Positions 10,182 to 18,654 of a DNA stretch of 64,000 nt are shown in pieces (position 1 is the stretch's first letter; the number at the start of each line of letters is the position of its first letter). The notes beneath the pieces are model-generated. The model did not search any database and had not been told where the DNA came from. It worked only from the letters and a program-made list of their open reading frames with translations. Made by a program: the position numbers and the translations under genes. The stretch spans positions 992,001 to 1,056,000 of the forward strand of contig NZ_OY808998.1 of assembly GCF_963681195.1 (NCBI RefSeq), in the 5' to 3' direction. The stretch is from Vibrio sp. 16 (GTDB lineage Bacteria > Pseudomonadota > Gammaproteobacteria > Enterobacterales > Vibrionaceae).

Positions 10182-11666
10182 GTGTTTAGTCGACAGATAT
10201 ATATATATAAAGAACAAGCAAATCAAAAGCGGTTAGCGAATTTTTCTCACGTATGTTTTGGTGAGTTGGATATATACTATCACGATTTAAATGACGTGCA
10301 TTTTTATGAAGAAGCTAATTTTAAGTGTATTGTTATAGGGAAGATATTTCATCCTGATCAACTTTCTTTTGATTTCTCGGCACTGTTAAATAGTGGTGCT
10401 ATTAATTCTTTCTGTGATGCCAACAAAGCCCTAGAGCACTGTGTGGGAAGGTTTTATTTTATTTATTCTGGTGTCGATGGTGACTTTCTAAGGGCCGATC
10501 CTACATCGCTTGCTCAGATTAACTTTCATTGTAGTGAAAAAATCATAGCTACGGATCTTAATCTAGTAAAAGAAATATCTGGCGAGCTATCATTAAATCA
10601 ACAAGCTCACGATTTTTACTTGCATACATTTCCTTCGAAAGGTAACGGGAATGCTTGGGTGGGTAATGAATCCATCTATACCGATGTAAATAAGATTTTA
10701 CCTAATTTTGCTCTAGATTTAGTTGAATTTAAGGAAGTGCGTTATTGGCCGTGGGAGCCTTATTGTGAAAACGAGTTTAGCAAATCTGTAGCGCTATTGG
10801 CTAAGGAGTTAAAAAAGACACTTAATGTACTTTCCCATGAATCTCCTTTGTCTATTGCCGTAACAGGTGGTAATGATAGTAGAGTTATGCTTGCGGCCTC
10901 TAAAGATATTAGAGATAAATGTTATTACTTTATCGACAAGTTACCATCGATGTCTTTAGATCATACTGACATTTCTATTGGGCGCCAGTTGTGTGATATT
11001 TTTGGTGTGAAATATAATATTCACGATAGCCTATTAGATGTGAATGAGATACCTGTTGATTTCAAGAATGAATACCTCAATAGTGTATTCTTCGCAATGG
11101 AAAAGCGTTTGCCTGAAGTTTATTACTATAGCTGTGATCTTTCTCACTATATAAATATTTGTGGTGTTGGTGAATTTGGTCGCTCTGTATATGGAACACC
11201 TGCGTCAAGTAAGAGTACTGGGTTTCTCTGCAATAAATATCTCTGTGGCAATTCAAACTATGGTATTCTTCAGACCAAGAAATGGCGAGATGATTTTGTT
11301 AATTCTGAACTAACTCGTAAATACCCTATGAATACCTTATATTACATTGAGCAAAAGTTGGGTAATTGGGGAGCTGTCGGAAATGCTGAGTCTGATATTG
11401 CATTTGAAGAAGTTAATCCATTTGCTAGTCACTTCAATATATCATTAATGATTAAATTGAATAAAAAGTACACTACATATAATAACTGTGAGTTGTATGC
11501 TTCTTTGATAGATGAATTGGCACCAGAGCTAAATTCTCTACCTATAAATCCAGCGAAGGATGTTAAATCAAAGTTTGTTAAGAAAATCAAATCCAGTATT
11601 TTTATTGCTTTGATTGATGAAATGAGAGCGATATATTCAGTTAGTCTCTCCAAAAAAGGCCACTAA
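10182..11666 (+). CDS. Asparagine-synthase-like ATP-pyrophosphatase, glutaminase cysteine lost
   Basis: I place the start at GTG 10182, directly after the stop of the CapK-like gene, because GAGGAAAA lies about 9 bases upstream; an in-frame ATG at 10116 would overlap by 65 bases. The product is 494 residues. The C-terminal half has a PP-loop AVTGGNDSRVML, a variant of the SGGxDS motif of asparagine synthetases and related amide-forming enzymes. The N-terminal domain has the length of a class II glutaminase domain but lacks a cysteine at position 2, so it should not hydrolyse glutamine that way. The region is very AT-rich (bases 10196-10211 are nearly pure AT). It probably forms an amide or related bond on a sugar acid such as ManNAcA; that is inference. 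Confidence 0.78.
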   Translation: MFSRQIYIYKEQANQKRLANFSHVCFGELDIYYHDLNDVHFYEEANFKCIVIGKIFHPDQLSFDFSALLNSGAINSFCDANKALEHCVGRFYFIYSGVDGDFLRADPTSLAQINFHCSEKIIATDLNLVKEISGELSLNQQAHDFYLHTFPSKGNGNAWVGNESIYTDVNKILPNFALDLVEFKEVRYWPWEPYCENEFSKSVALLAKELKKTLNVLSHESPLSIAVTGGNDSRVMLAASKDIRDKCYYFIDKLPSMSLDHTDISIGRQLCDIFGVKYNIHDSLLDVNEIPVDFKNEYLNSVFFAMEKRLPEVYYYSCDLSHYINICGVGEFGRSVYGTPASSKSTGFLCNKYLCGNSNYGILQTKKWRDDFVNSELTRKYPMNTLYYIEQKLGNWGAVGNAESDIAFEEVNPFASHFNISLMIKLNKKYTTYNNCELYASLIDELAPELNSLPINPAKDVKSKFVKKIKSSIFIALIDEMRAIYSVSLSKKGH

Positions 11667-11946
11667 TTTAGTTGTGGTGTGTGATTTCTATTTGTCACTG
11701 CATCTGCGTTTTTTGTAACCAACTTTGATATGTTTTGAGAATCAATTTTTCTGTATATCCATCAGTCAACATTGGTAGATGGTCGATGAGCACCGGAATT
11801 GGCATTACAATCAGGTGCCAATTACATGAGTATATGAGCTAGTTTACATTGGAGTGTGTTGTTCCGAGATCTTGTTATCTATAGTCACACTCGTAAATGT
11901 GTTAAATACTTGAAGTTAGTAAAGGAAGTCAGTTAGGAGACAATTT
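11667..11946. other. 280-base gap inside the polysaccharide locus
   Basis: No credible ORF. It holds two inverted repeats: AATTGGCA (11797-11804) with TGCCAATT (11816-11823), and GAGTGTG (11852-11858) with CACACTC (11886-11892). Neither is followed by a T-run, so operator or RNA structure is more likely than terminator. The gap separates the AT-rich sugar-specific genes from the distal block, so an internal promoter is plausible, but I could not pick a convincing -35/-10 pair. No JUMPstart or ops element was found. Confidence 0.4.
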
Positions 11947-13140
11947 GTGAATATTAGTACAGTCCATTCTGCTATTTATCAGAGCTCTATGCTCAACGAC
12001 TATTCTGGCTATGACCCCTTCGATGGCTTAAATAGCAAACTGTTCGATGTCTTCCAGTTTTTAAAAGACACAACGTTTGGTCTTGCTTGGATACAATTGT
12101 TCAAACGGTCTCATATTAATTTCAGGCCTGTACTCGGTGTCCCTCAAAAGCGCAATCCGAAAGGAATTGGTTTGTTTATTTTGGGAATGATTGAAGACTA
12201 TCAACGTACAGGCGAAGCGTCTTTCCTCCTTGATGCGGTAGATTTGGGCAATTGGTTGTTAACTCAACAATGTGATAAATCCGAGTGGCAACATGCTTGT
12301 TGGGGCTATCATTTTGATTGGAAGGCGCGCGCATTCTACGTACCTAAAGGTAAGCCAAACGTCATCACCACGATTTATGTCGCGCAAGCGCTCTACAAGC
12401 TATCTAAAGAGATTCAGTCGTCTCAGCCTGAGCAGGCTAAACGGTTTCGAGATGAAGCGTTAGATGCCGCAAATTTTATCGTTAATACGCTTTATACCGA
12501 AGCAGATGATCGAGCATTTTTTGCTTATATCCCTGGAGAAACCACTTTTGTTCACAATGCTAGTCTTTGGGCTGCGGCGTGGGTAGCTGTAGTTTCACAG
12601 GAAACCTGCAACCAAGAGTATCGTGACCTTGCTATTCGTGTAGCAAAGCAGTCTGTATCCGAGCAGTCCGAAGATGGCTCATGGGTATATGGCTCAAGGC
12701 ATCACCATCAGTTTATCGATGGTTTTCATACTGGGTACAATCTTGAGGCCCTACATATTATTCGTCAGGCTCTGTCTACCGATGAGTTTGATCAATCAAT
12801 CGATAAGGGCTTAAAGTATTATCGTGAAAACCTCATTGATAGTGATGGCACCGCTAAGTATTACAACAACAACCCTTATCCTCTTGATCCCCACTCGGTT
12901 TCGCAAGCAATAATTACTCTTCTGAAGTTAGGTGACGGTGCTAGTGATTTGAATTTGGTGAAAAAAGTTATTGAACGTGCTTTTGATACACTCTATTTGC
13001 CAGATGAGGCTCAGTTCGTGTACCAAAAAAGCAAATCACATACCAATAAAATCAACTATATGCGCTGGACACAGGCATGGATGTATTACGCACTTTCCTA
13101 TTATTTGAATGCAACAAGTGAAGAACATGGAACGAATTAA
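11947..13140 (+). CDS. Unrecognised helical-repeat (alpha/alpha toroid-like) protein of polysaccharide locus
   Basis: A 397-residue soluble protein with no signal peptide. It starts at GTG 11947 behind AGGAGA. I do not recognise a named family with certainty. The repeating pattern of paired helices, with aromatic/His-rich turns such as WQHACWGYHFDW, GSRHHHQFIDGFHTGYN and NNPYPLDPHSVSQA, resembles alpha/alpha toroid enzymes (N-acylglucosamine 2-epimerase, lyase or unsaturated glycosidase folds). It could be an epimerase, lyase or hydrolase acting on the polymer or a precursor. Its 3' end overlaps the next transferase gene by 14 bases (32 if the earlier start of that gene is used), so it belongs to the same unit. 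Confidence 0.6.
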   Translation: MNISTVHSAIYQSSMLNDYSGYDPFDGLNSKLFDVFQFLKDTTFGLAWIQLFKRSHINFRPVLGVPQKRNPKGIGLFILGMIEDYQRTGEASFLLDAVDLGNWLLTQQCDKSEWQHACWGYHFDWKARAFYVPKGKPNVITTIYVAQALYKLSKEIQSSQPEQAKRFRDEALDAANFIVNTLYTEADDRAFFAYIPGETTFVHNASLWAAAWVAVVSQETCNQEYRDLAIRVAKQSVSEQSEDGSWVYGSRHHHQFIDGFHTGYNLEALHIIRQALSTDEFDQSIDKGLKYYRENLIDSDGTAKYYNNNPYPLDPHSVSQAIITLLKLGDGASDLNLVKKVIERAFDTLYLPDEAQFVYQKSKSHTNKINYMRWTQAWMYYALSYYLNATSEEHGTN

Positions 13141-13861
13141 TTTTTTAGATAGCCCAATGGATTCTGCGACTATGCAAGATACCGTAGCGCAAATTGAAGG
13201 TAGAGTGAGGCAAAACCTGTTTACCCAGCATGTCGTCGTCAATGTTGCCAAATTAGTCAACATGCGCAGTGACGATACTCTTGCTTGTAGTATTAAAGAG
13301 TGTGACATCATCAATATTGACGGAATGGGTGTTGTCTGGGGAGCAAGGTTTTTAGGGCACAAAATACCTGAGCGTGTGGCCGGGGTCGACTTGTTTCACA
13401 ATCTTAACGCTATGGCTGAGTCTCAGCAGTTTCCGGTTTTTTATTTGGGCGCCAAACAAGAAGTTGTTGAAGAAACGGCAAGGCGTATGAAAGAAACACA
13501 CCCAAACCTAAAAATAGTCGGGGTACACCATGGCTATTTCTGGGATGATGAGGAGGCTGTCGTTAATAAAATTCGAGAGTCTGGCGCTAAGCTATTATTC
13601 GTTGCGATTACTTCACCCAAGAAAGAAAACTTTATCAATAAGTGGCAAGATAAACTTGGTGTTAACTTTGTGATGGGAGTCGGTGGAACATTTGATGTGG
13701 TTGCCGGCAAAGTTAATCGTGCACCGACGTGGATGCAAAATGCGGGGCTTGAGTGGCTTTATAGGGTAATCCAAGAGCCGCGTAGAATGTGGAAACGATA
13801 CTTAGTGACCAACTCAAAATTTGCTTGGCTACTTATCAAAGAAAAATTGTCTAAAAGATGA
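13127..13861 (+). CDS. WecG/TagA/CpsF family glycosyltransferase
   Basis: I prefer ATG 13127 (GTGAAG just upstream) to ATG 13109; the product is 244 residues, as usual. Family signatures are clear: NVAKLVNMRSDD, IDGMGVVWGARFLG, RVAGVDLFHNL, FYLGAKQEVVEE, AITSPKKENFI and the C-terminal GVGGTFDVVAGKVNRAPTWM followed by GLEWLYRVIQEPRRMWKRYL. E. coli WecG in this family adds ManNAcA to lipid II of enterobacterial common antigen, and this locus also encodes WecB and WecC, so ManNAcA transfer is a reasonable inference here. It overlaps the next ORF by 4 bases. Confidence 0.9.
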   Translation: MERINFLDSPMDSATMQDTVAQIEGRVRQNLFTQHVVVNVAKLVNMRSDDTLACSIKECDIINIDGMGVVWGARFLGHKIPERVAGVDLFHNLNAMAESQQFPVFYLGAKQEVVEETARRMKETHPNLKIVGVHHGYFWDDEEAVVNKIRESGAKLLFVAITSPKKENFINKWQDKLGVNFVMGVGGTFDVVAGKVNRAPTWMQNAGLEWLYRVIQEPRRMWKRYLVTNSKFAWLLIKEKLSKR

Positions 13862-14499
13862 TGCGTAAGCTTTACTCTTTATTATTTATTTTGCTTTCGT
13901 TTGTTTTGCTTACATCGAGTGTTAGGTACTTATTTAATGCACTCAATGTGGGCGCGGCAGAAAAAAGAGTGAATACCCTTCAAGGTAGCTCAGCTGAGAG
14001 CCTGGGACACGTAGAGCTAACTTTGAAGCTACCAGAATCAAACGTGCTTATTACTACTGCCCATTCTCTAAACGCTTTTGCTCACTTATTGCGATGGCAA
14101 GGTTACGCAAATAATGATTTAGAGAGCACCTCGTTGGCTAATGAACTGTTCGTTTCAAGTTCGTATCTTCGTCCCACTTGGTCGAACACGCATGTAGAGC
14201 TGGCCAAAATTGCTATGTCATACGGCGACGAACTAGAATCTGAGTCGCGAATGCAGAAGTCGAACGAATTTGGTCCTCATTTATATACAACGTTATCGTT
14301 AAATGTTGACTATGTATATTCCAACTGGTTGTTAGTAGAAGATGCACAGCGAATCGAGGCTACGACTCAACTGCTCACGCTTGCGAAAAGCTGGAGATAT
14401 CGGACTGAGTTGAACAAGATGATATTTTATTCACCTGGCAAGCAGAGAATTTGTAACATGTTGGCGTTTAACAAGTTAAAGTTTGATGCTTGCCTTTAA
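13858..14499 (+). CDS. Small N-terminally anchored protein, function unknown
   Basis: A 213-residue protein beginning at an ATGATG that overlaps the stop of the WecG-like gene. Residues 5-25 form one membrane anchor or uncleaved signal; the rest is predicted periplasmic and alpha-helical. Segments such as SLNAFAHLLRWQGYANNDLESTS and LRPTWSNTHVELAKIAMSYGDEL have the spacing of degenerate TPR helices, but no confident repeat call is possible by eye. Position, just before the second Wzy_C gene, suggests a helper in polymer assembly or export. Two late cysteines (CNMLAF and DACL) could form a disulfide. Confidence 0.65.
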   Translation: MMRKLYSLLFILLSFVLLTSSVRYLFNALNVGAAEKRVNTLQGSSAESLGHVELTLKLPESNVLITTAHSLNAFAHLLRWQGYANNDLESTSLANELFVSSSYLRPTWSNTHVELAKIAMSYGDELESESRMQKSNEFGPHLYTTLSLNVDYVYSNWLLVEDAQRIEATTQLLTLAKSWRYRTELNKMIFYSPGKQRICNMLAFNKLKFDACL

Positions 14500-14630
14500 A
14501 ACAGAGCGTTTATTTTTGCTACATTCCAATTAATGAGAACAAATGTAGTGTGTAAACCAAGTATTATATGTCAGTTGGTGCCAAATAATCGGTTTGGTCT
14601 TACAGAGTTAAGATAACCCAAGGAAGACTC

Positions 14631-15110
14631 ATGAAAACTCCTATTACTATTTTCAGCTTAACTGCCTTGCTATGGTCATCAGGTGTATTAGCTGAAACAG
14701 CTCAACCATTGAAGACAATTGAAGCTCAACTAGGCGAGACGCCAAGCAGCGAAGTTATGCAGTCTGTTTATCAAGAAAACCCAGATTTTGTGCTCAATAT
14801 TTTAGCGTTGTTGCTAAATAGCGAAAATGTGGATCCTCAAGTCGCGATTGAAGCCGCTTTTGCTGTGGCTCCAGAGCGTGCAGAAGAAATTGCTCAGTTT
14901 GCTCGTGACGCTGGTATTAGTAACGAGATAATTACTACTGCGGCGCTTCTATCTGGTATTGACCCGACTCAGATCGCAGAGGCAACAGCAGCAGGTATTG
15001 AGACCGCTGCTACGAATGCAGCTGAGACTATCACAACTATTGCTCCTCCTTCAGCACCTGCTGTTGGTAGTAATGGAGGCGGTGGTGAGGGCGTAGTCTC
15101 TCCTAACTAG
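14631..15110 (+). CDS. Secreted Ala-rich protein with Gly-rich tail, function unknown
   Basis: A 159-residue protein with a good ribosome site (AAGGAAG, 6 bases before ATG) and a classical signal peptide, probably cleaved after VLAE or GVLA near residue 21. The mature part is made of acidic, Ala-rich amphipathic helices (for example APERAEEIAQFARDAG and IDPTQIAEATAAGIE), followed by a Pro/Ala linker and a glycine run SNGGGGEGVVSPN that ends the protein. There are no cysteines. I do not recognise the family. It has its own 130-base upstream region and its own terminator, so it may be expressed more strongly than its neighbours, for instance as a matrix or assembly protein. Confidence 0.7.
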   Translation: MKTPITIFSLTALLWSSGVLAETAQPLKTIEAQLGETPSSEVMQSVYQENPDFVLNILALLLNSENVDPQVAIEAAFAVAPERAEEIAQFARDAGISNEIITTAALLSGIDPTQIAEATAAGIETAATNAAETITTIAPPSAPAVGSNGGGGEGVVSPN

Positions 15111-15118
15111 TATTCCAT

Positions 15119-15149
15119 AAAGCCCGGCGCCCGCTGGGCTTTAATTTTT
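15119..15149 (+). terminator. Rho-independent terminator after the secreted protein gene
   Basis: Stem AAAGCCC (15119-15125) with GGGCTTT (15136-15142), GC-rich loop, followed by AATTTTT. It lies 9 bases after the stop at 15110 and separates this gene from the second Wzy_C gene, which therefore needs readthrough or its own promoter. Confidence 0.85.
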
Positions 15150-15205
15150 GTCTCACTATTCTTCTACTGCTTTCCACCATTAGTACGTTTCCGGACCCCT
15201 TTTAA

Positions 15206-16636
15206 ATGAATAAACTTGAGAAGTTTACTTTTTATTCTCTTATCGCATTGATTGTTTGGCTACCTATCCCCTTAGGCAGTAATCGCGATTGGGCATGGGC
15301 TATTGCTGAAATGTGGCTCGCACTACAATCCTTACTATTAATAGTCTCCTACAAAGGAAATTTGCCATTTGAGCATGTCAAACACTACGGGCTTCTAGTG
15401 TTTGGCTTAGTCGCTTTTCAATTCTGGGTCTTCCTTCAAACTGTTCCTTTAGATTGGTCAATTCTTAGTTTAGTTTCGCCCAAAAGTTCTGAGATATACC
15501 AATTGGTTGAGGCTCCAACAGGCTTCATTTCGTTAGATTCGAGAATGTCACTCGTCTCTTTGTTTAAAGGCCTTACCTATACATTGTTGGTGTTTAATGC
15601 CATTTTTTTGGTTAACTCGAGTCGAAGGTTAAAAGCAATTGTTGTTGCTATAGTGATTAGCGGAACCGTACAAGCGTTTTATGCTGCAATGATGGTTTTG
15701 CTTGACGTGGTTGAAAGCCCAGTCTTTGGTTATCGCCAAAATGGAATCGCCACAGGCTCGTTTGTATATAAGAATCATCTAGCAAACTATTTGATGATGT
15801 CTCTCTGCCTAGGATTAGGGCTGATCATCTCACAGCTTCATACTACTGAATCCGGTTCAAAGTTTGTCTTTGTTAAGCGTCTTATTGAAGGCTTACTTAG
15901 CGATAAAATGCTGCTTCGTTTGTGCCTTGTTATAATGGTTATTGCTTTGGTGATGACACGCTCTCGAATGGGAAATACTGCCTTTTTTGCTGCCACGACA
16001 ATTGGCGGAATGATTGCTTTGCTGTTCTATAAACATAAACCCAAAGCTCTTGTTGCTTTGGTAGGGAGCGTGATTGCTATCGATACAATCGTCGTTGGTG
16101 CTTTGTTTGGTTTAGAGAAAGTGAAGCAACGATTGGTAGAAACTTCACTCGATGCTGAGTCTCGAGATCAGGTCGTCATATGGTCACTGGATATTATCCG
16201 AGACTTTCCGTTTACCGGAACAGGCATGGCTAGCTTTTATACGATATTTCCAATGTACTCTAGAGCAGATATTGGCTTTTACGATCATGCCCATAATGAT
16301 TATGTTCAATTTATGGTAGAAGCGGGGATTCCCGCCACTTTGCTTTTGGGTTCAATTGTGCTGTATTCGTTGTGGCGAACTTTCAATACCATCCGAAACA
16401 GGCATAGTAAAACGATGAAGGGGGTGGCCCTCGGTTGTATGATGGCAATTATCGGTATGTTGATTCATATAAGTGTTGATTTCAACTTGCAGCCAATGGC
16501 AAATGCAGCGACTTTTATTCTCGTTCTTTTCCTCGCCAATGCTACGGCAGTGTTACCCGCGGTTGGCAGTTTGCCTGTGAAAGTGACAGAATCTTCCAAA
16601 CACACGAAGAAAGTAAAGGTGTCTCCTGATGTTTAA
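15206..16636 (+). CDS. Second Wzy_C family membrane protein (O-antigen ligase/polymerase type)
   Basis: A 476-residue polytopic protein with about 11-12 hydrophobic segments. The Wzy_C domain is clear: MTRSRMGN, then TGTGMASFYTIFPMYS and the loop DHAHNDYVQFMVEAGIPA with the conserved His-Asn pair. The basic C-terminus HTKKVKVS is cytoplasmic. The family includes both O-antigen ligases and exopolysaccharide polymerases. The locus has another, less similar Wzy_C protein at 6504, so one may polymerise repeat units and the other may ligate or act on a different substrate. It overlaps the phosphatase gene by 8 bases. Confidence 0.85.
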   Translation: MNKLEKFTFYSLIALIVWLPIPLGSNRDWAWAIAEMWLALQSLLLIVSYKGNLPFEHVKHYGLLVFGLVAFQFWVFLQTVPLDWSILSLVSPKSSEIYQLVEAPTGFISLDSRMSLVSLFKGLTYTLLVFNAIFLVNSSRRLKAIVVAIVISGTVQAFYAAMMVLLDVVESPVFGYRQNGIATGSFVYKNHLANYLMMSLCLGLGLIISQLHTTESGSKFVFVKRLIEGLLSDKMLLRLCLVIMVIALVMTRSRMGNTAFFAATTIGGMIALLFYKHKPKALVALVGSVIAIDTIVVGALFGLEKVKQRLVETSLDAESRDQVVIWSLDIIRDFPFTGTGMASFYTIFPMYSRADIGFYDHAHNDYVQFMVEAGIPATLLLGSIVLYSLWRTFNTIRNRHSKTMKGVALGCMMAIIGMLIHISVDFNLQPMANAATFILVLFLANATAVLPAVGSLPVKVTESSKHTKKVKVSPDV

Positions 16637-17075
16637 ACGAGTGCTTGTTGTCTGTTCGGGGAATATCTGCCGTTCTCCTTTAGCTCAGGTATTGCTCAGT
16701 CGCTTATTACCCAACATAGCCATTGATTCAGCTGGCGTGCTTGTGGATCACCATGATTTGTCCGCTCACCCTGCCGTTAACAACTCTCGAATAGTCGCGA
16801 AAGAGAACGGATTGGACCTCTCAAATCATAAGGCAAAACAGCTGACAAGTGAGCTTATTGACGACTGCGACCTGATATTGGTGATGACACATGAGCATTT
16901 GGAACAGGTAGCCCAAATAGGTCGTGGCGCTCGAGCTAAGGCTTTGCTGTTGGGCCAATGGATTGGTGTCGGCGAGATAGAAGATCCCATCGGTAAGGAC
17001 ATAGACGCATTCAGAAAAAGTTACGAGCTGTTGGAAAAGGCATGTCTAAGTTGGTCTAAACGGTTGAGTAAATAA
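16629..17075 (+). CDS. wzb: Low-molecular-weight protein-tyrosine phosphatase (Wzb type)
   Basis: A 148-residue cytoplasmic phosphatase. The P-loop CSGNICRS is at residues 9-16 with catalytic Cys9 and Arg15, and the general-acid loop EDPIGKD gives Asp119. This is the family that dephosphorylates the Tyr-rich tail of Wzc kinases and so controls polymer assembly. In most loci wzb sits next to wzc; here it is the last gene of the cluster while the kinase is at the left edge, about 14.7 kb away. It overlaps the preceding gene by 8 bases. Confidence 0.93.
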   Translation: MFKRVLVVCSGNICRSPLAQVLLSRLLPNIAIDSAGVLVDHHDLSAHPAVNNSRIVAKENGLDLSNHKAKQLTSELIDDCDLILVMTHEHLEQVAQIGRGARAKALLLGQWIGVGEIEDPIGKDIDAFRKSYELLEKACLSWSKRLSK

Positions 17076-17102
17076 GCGTTGGTTTGACTAATCATATCGA
17101 TC

Positions 17103-18188
17103 TTACAATGCTTGCTTTTCCTCAAATTTCATCCGATACATCTCGCTGTCTGCGATAGAGATCAATTGGTTGATTTGTATCGCGTCTTGTGGATAGGTTG
17201 CGATGCCTATACTTGTTGTTAACAACGCATCATTATCGTGGTCAATGGATATTTTCTGCCCAAAACAGCTGTGTATCCGAGCAAGCACAACATCACTCTT
17301 CGTACCACTGAAGTCGAGTAAAGCGAACTCATCCCCTCCAATTCGATAGCAAGGTAATCTGAGCTGTCGTAAACGTCCCGCTACTTCCCTTAATACTTTA
17401 TCTCCCGCTTGATGACCGTGTTTATCGTTGACTTGTTTGAAGCCATTGAGGTCTAACAGATAAATGGTAAAGCGTTTTTGCTCTAATAAATGTTTGTTGA
17501 GGTCATTAAACAGCGCGAGCCTATTTCTTATTTTTGTTAACGAATCTGTAAGAGAAAGCGCGCGATGATGCTTAGCCTCTAAATGGATAATGTAACCTGC
17601 AAGAGTGGCGGAGATAATCAGCAATATCAGGAGTGCGACTTGAGCATGGTGCAGCATTTCCGCTTGCTTCATTTGTTCTTGATAAAGTGGACTTTGAATC
17701 CGGAAGTTTGTGTTGATGTATTGGATCATCGACATGTACAAATTTGAAATACGTTGACCAACCTTGTCTGCGTAGTATGGGTGATCAATCAATTCTAGCT
17801 CTGGCTCAAGCTGTTTAAAGTTAGTAAATAGCGTTTCAAAGAAACTTTTTGCTCCTGGTAGGCGAATAAAGCTATCGGCTTCTTTACTGTTGAGGAGTAA
17901 ATCGAAGCGACTCCAAGTCAGCTCATATTTCAATAAGGTCTGGTTTTGATACTCTGGGCTTTGTGGTGAAAATGGCGTGATTGCACTCAGTTCAGAAAAC
18001 TCTTTGGTGAGCTGAAACAAAAACCAGGTTGCTTGATTTTGCCTTGCAGAGTACGAATCTGCCAAATGCCGAGTTGCGGTGAGTAGATAGAGATTGGCAA
18101 CAATCAAAACAACGGATAGTACGAGCAACAAAAACTTGGCTCGAGAAAGTAGGGGAGATATGTGCGTGCTGCTCGGGTTATTGATCAT
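17103..18188 (-). CDS. Membrane diguanylate cyclase (GGDEF)
   Basis: A 361-residue protein with one membrane segment near residues 16-38, a periplasmic sensor region of about 140 residues of no recognised fold, a second membrane segment near residues 183-203, and a C-terminal GGDEF domain. The active site reads YRIGGDEFALLD, and the domain begins with SLTDSLTKIRNRLALFNDL. The residues before GGDEF (LRLPCY) do not give the RxxD inhibitory site. It should make cyclic di-GMP in response to a periplasmic signal. Its start overlaps by 11 bases the end of the gene for a periplasmic molybdopterin-fold protein, so the two are translationally coupled and probably work as sensor and output. Confidence 0.93.
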   Translation of the reverse strand: MINNPSSTHISPLLSRAKFLLLVLSVVLIVANLYLLTATRHLADSYSARQNQATWFLFQLTKEFSELSAITPFSPQSPEYQNQTLLKYELTWSRFDLLLNSKEADSFIRLPGAKSFFETLFTNFKQLEPELELIDHPYYADKVGQRISNLYMSMIQYINTNFRIQSPLYQEQMKQAEMLHHAQVALLILLIISATLAGYIIHLEAKHHRALSLTDSLTKIRNRLALFNDLNKHLLEQKRFTIYLLDLNGFKQVNDKHGHQAGDKVLREVAGRLRQLRLPCYRIGGDEFALLDFSGTKSDVVLARIHSCFGQKISIDHDNDALLTTSIGIATYPQDAIQINQLISIADSEMYRMKFEEKQAL

Positions 18189-18654
18189 GAGTTCGTCTAT
18201 GTATCATGATTTCATCGATTTGCCACACCATCTGCGAATGGAAAGAGGCGTTATCAATTTCTGGATGGCGAGATAGGTTGAAGATCAGCCAGTAAGGGCC
18301 TTTATTCCTTACTTTCATTTTCTTGCCGTTCATCTCATAGGCAATGATGGGTTCATATTGCAGAATATCTTCAACTCGAGATGAGGCAGCATAGTCATTC
18401 AGGGCGATAAACGACAAAGAAAACACATCGGTGATGCGTAGGTAGTCCAACAGCGAAGTGATCTTGAAGCCCGTAAACGACCTACTACCTTCGAACCACG
18501 GGAGTTTAGTCTGGAACGTAACCGGCTCAAAATTAGATTCAATTTGCTGATGAGTAAGAGTGACGGGGCTTTTCTCTGGAACGCGAATAACAAGTTGAGA
18601 GCCCATAACTTGAAAGCTAGCAATGAGAAAAAATAAGCCAAACAGCTTCGCCAT
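18178..18654 (-). CDS. Secreted molybdopterin-binding-fold protein without cysteine
   Basis: A 158-residue protein with a signal peptide (cleavage near MGSQ, residue 18). The body matches the oxidoreductase molybdopterin-binding (sulfite-oxidase core) fold: ITSLLDYLRI, then ALNDYAASSRVEDILQYEPIIAYEMNGKKM and GPYWLIFNL. True enzymes of that fold use a cysteine to bind molybdenum; this protein has no cysteine anywhere, so it is more likely a ligand-binding or signalling relic than an oxidase. It is the upstream member of a two-gene unit with the diguanylate cyclase, overlapping it by 11 bases. Confidence 0.8.
   Translation of the reverse strand: MAKLFGLFFLIASFQVMGSQLVIRVPEKSPVTLTHQQIESNFEPVTFQTKLPWFEGSRSFTGFKITSLLDYLRITDVFSLSFIALNDYAASSRVEDILQYEPIIAYEMNGKKMKVRNKGPYWLIFNLSRHPEIDNASFHSQMVWQIDEIMIHRRTHDQ

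Noticed and set aside
11667..11946. JUMPstart/ops element for the polysaccharide locus
   Set aside because: No GGCGGTAGC-like sequence was found in the gap; any such element would be upstream of the window.
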